64,000 nt of DNA from contig JAPTOF010000001.1 in NCBI GenBank assembly GCA_028554755.1, forward strand, positions 40,815,501-40,879,500, read 5' to 3'. A program made the position numbers and the translations under genes. The notes under the pieces are model-generated. The model had not been told where the DNA came from. It saw only the letters and a list, made by a program, of their open reading frames with translations, and ran no database searches. This document shows, in pieces, positions 62,201 through 64,000 of the stretch (the stretch's first letter is position 1; the number at the start of each line of letters is the position of its first letter). This DNA is from Cordia subcordata (taxonomy: Eukaryota > Streptophyta > Magnoliopsida > Boraginales > Cordiaceae).

Positions 62201-64000
62201 CCCTCCACGACACCCATAGAGGGGCCAACAATTGTGATATGACCCATCTTTCTTTGCTTACGCATTTCTGCAAGGTAATGATTGAAGTTGATACTAATAA
62301 AAAAACTACACAATATGTAGAAAGCAAGGATCGCAAAGCAAATAGAAATATGAGGCCAAAAACCAACCAACCTGGCTTGTCATACCAATGGACGGAAGCC
62401 CCTGGAATTCCCAACGCCCTTCCAATAAGTTGATGAGCCAGAAAGAAACCTGGCTCCCCCTTGAAGCACAAACAACAGGTGTTTCACCACATGTCCCAAG
62501 TCACAGTATGCTAATAACTACTTAAGGTACAGCGAATTGGTTATCAGAGGCTTCTAAGAGACAGGTAATACATACAAAGATAATACACAAAAACAAAATT
62601 AATTTTCTGAAGCCACGAATAGAAGGCAAAGATGAAATTATAGGGGGCAGTCAATCATGAAAGGTCACAATAACCCTGACAGCCTAATAGAAGCTTTTCA
62701 AATGAGTTTACGAGTAATGACGCATAGTGGTCCGTCAGACTCAGTATCACGTCTCCCAAAGGTGAAATCATATCTTGTCATTCTAACGTCTGCCATTTTT
62801 GCTACAAGTGAAATGCTGAGCAGTAAAATATTGTCCACCAGAAAAGATAGTATCTTTTCAAGTGTCCTTCCTGTTCCATTATGTTTTGGCACATAAATGA
62901 AAGAAGCAGCAGACATGCATCACACACAAAGCCACAATCTTTTGTAACTAGGTATCAAGTGAAGCTGTGAAACACTATTCATACATCTCTTTGAGAAGGA
63001 TGCAGGACTAGCTCAAAGCACAGGTACATGCACAAGAATCATGAATCAAGGAGAGGAATTATAAAGATTAGTCAAAAATAATTACGAAGTGATGAACTTA
63101 AGGATTGTTTACATATAGACTCTTCCCAGAAATGTCAGCTTCACTACAATCTATTGCTCTATACACATGCAGGCGTCCCCATGTAGACAGTCATCAGACA
63201 TATTTAAGCAATTAAGTATCCATCAAAAATTCTAGTATCATAAAGCTAAATATATCCACCAATAATCCAGTAAACAAAGCCTAGTCCACTAGTTTGCAGT
63301 GACAACCACAATGGTGAAACACAATGAAAGAAAAGAAATTAACCTCAGCTTCTCCGAGTAAATTATACATGATGGCTGCAGGTGATTTCATTGATGGATC
63401 ACCCAGTGGAAGACCAACAACAGCACGCAAGTGTTGCTCAAATTGTGAAGTATAGCAAGCCTCGATTGTGTGATGCCCACTATTGTGAGGCCTTGGAGCT
63501 ACTTCATTTAGTAAAATCTGAACCCAAAAAAGAATGATATATAATTCAAGCTTTATAATAAGGAAACATCTCCCTAATTGATAAGCCTAAAGAATTTTAT
63601 TCTCATACAACCTGACCATCTGCTGTCAGAAACAACTCCACTGCAAAAACACCAGCACCATCTAATGAGCTAATGGCCCTGTATGCAACATCAGTTGCGA
63701 GTTTCATAGTCTCCCAAGGCACATTTGCAGGTGACTTAACAATGTGACAAATGTTTTCCCTGTATAAACAATGACAGCCCACATAAATGTGCATAGTTAA
63801 TATACATAGTGGAGAAAGCAGTACAAAGTACATGACAAAAAGTAAACTATTTTATGAAGCTAAGCCATGCCTGTGAATAGTCTCAACAACCGGATAGCAC
63901 AGGATAGAATTGTCTCTTCCTCTTGTCACAATGACAGAAAGCTCCTAAATCAAATAAAAGGAAACTTTCTAAAATATAATCCCTCTCAAATAAACTCTTT
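59233..64000 (-). CDS. PURKE: Phosphoribosylaminoimidazole carboxylase, PurK-PurE fusion (3' part)
   Basis: Ten exons are visible: 63944-63871, 63759-63612, 63517-63344, 62459-62372, 62267-62154, 60439-60342, 60255-60138, 60008-59914, 59614-59508 and 59329-59233. They join without frame error into 370 residues plus stop. The first half is the C-terminal ATP-grasp PurK domain ([56 protein letters not shown] end). The second half is the PurE mutase/carboxylase domain with [27 protein letters not shown] and [14 protein letters not shown], ending [12 protein letters not shown]. It converts aminoimidazole ribonucleotide to its carboxylated form in de novo purine synthesis; the plant enzyme is normally plastid-targeted. 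The N-terminal third and the transit peptide lie beyond the right edge. The intron after 63871 uses a GC donor. No damage is seen. Confidence 0.95.
61804..61875. repeat. 36-base tandem duplication in a PURKE intron
   Basis: GGAAGACGCGCAGGATAGAA and its following 16 bases are repeated directly at 61840-61875, with two differences (CGC to ATG region). It lies in the 1.7-kb intron between the PurK- and PurE-coding exons. Open frames across it are artefacts. Confidence 0.75.

Noticed and set aside
1..64000. tRNA or rRNA genes
   Set aside because: I found no cloverleaf or rRNA core. The only tRNA-like string is the tRNA-Asp 3' complement at the retroelement primer-binding sites, and the plastid-derived block covers spacer, not trnV or rrn16.

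Overview
The window is nuclear DNA of a flowering plant, almost certainly a eudicot. Genes carry GT-AG introns, the intergenic space is AT-rich and crowded with plant-type mobile elements, one retroelement has a primer-binding site matching plant tRNA-Asp, and one block is a nuclear copy of plastid inverted-repeat DNA. Which species it is cannot be read from the sequence.

Few genes can be supported. At the right edge (minus strand, 64000 to 59233) are the last ten exons of the bifunctional purine-biosynthesis gene for phosphoribosylaminoimidazole carboxylase (ATP-grasp PurK half followed by PurE half); it looks intact and continues off the window. At 42997-40538 (minus) is a three-exon ankyrin-repeat/PGG membrane-protein gene that lacks one base in exon 2. 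At 44680-48695 (plus) is an MRS2-4-type magnesium-transporter gene that lost a piece of its N-terminal domain and its last, channel-forming exon. Two small secreted-peptide genes on the minus strand are each broken by a frameshift: one resembling arabinogalactan peptides (29360-29201) and one proline/cysteine-rich (55379-55048). A short armadillo-repeat exon remnant lies at 18220-18307.

Layout: 1-6.5 kb has no recognisable gene, with TTCACAA-rich repeats and a MITE. 6.5-11.5 kb holds a repeat family in direct and inverted copies, and the left copy of a segmental duplication whose partner is at 36.75-39.47 kb. 11500-18214 is a nested Athila-like Ty3/gypsy element (minus strand, target duplication CTTAG). 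18.3-24.5 kb holds a LINE fragment, a long-armed inverted-repeat element, a GC-rich MITE and a solo LTR. 24.9-29.2 kb holds Tourist-like MITEs and a tandem duplication. 29365-30593 fits a Helitron. 31049-36287 is a CACTA transposon with perfect TAG target duplications. 40.5-48.7 kb is the ankyrin and MRS2 neighbourhood. 49248-52520 is a second, truncated copy of the Athila-like element that also carries the armadillo exon remnant flanking the first copy. About 54.5-54.9 kb is plastid-derived DNA. 56.3-58.6 kb is nested MITEs. 59.2-64 kb is the purine gene.

The genes do not form a pathway or operon. The common theme is decay of host genes by mobile DNA and small indels, and movement of host exon pieces along with transposon sequence. 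I found no convincing new biological system. The best leads are the rearranged MRS2 locus and the shared element-plus-exon segment, the frameshifted secreted-peptide genes, and an unidentified exon-like segment inside the CACTA element.
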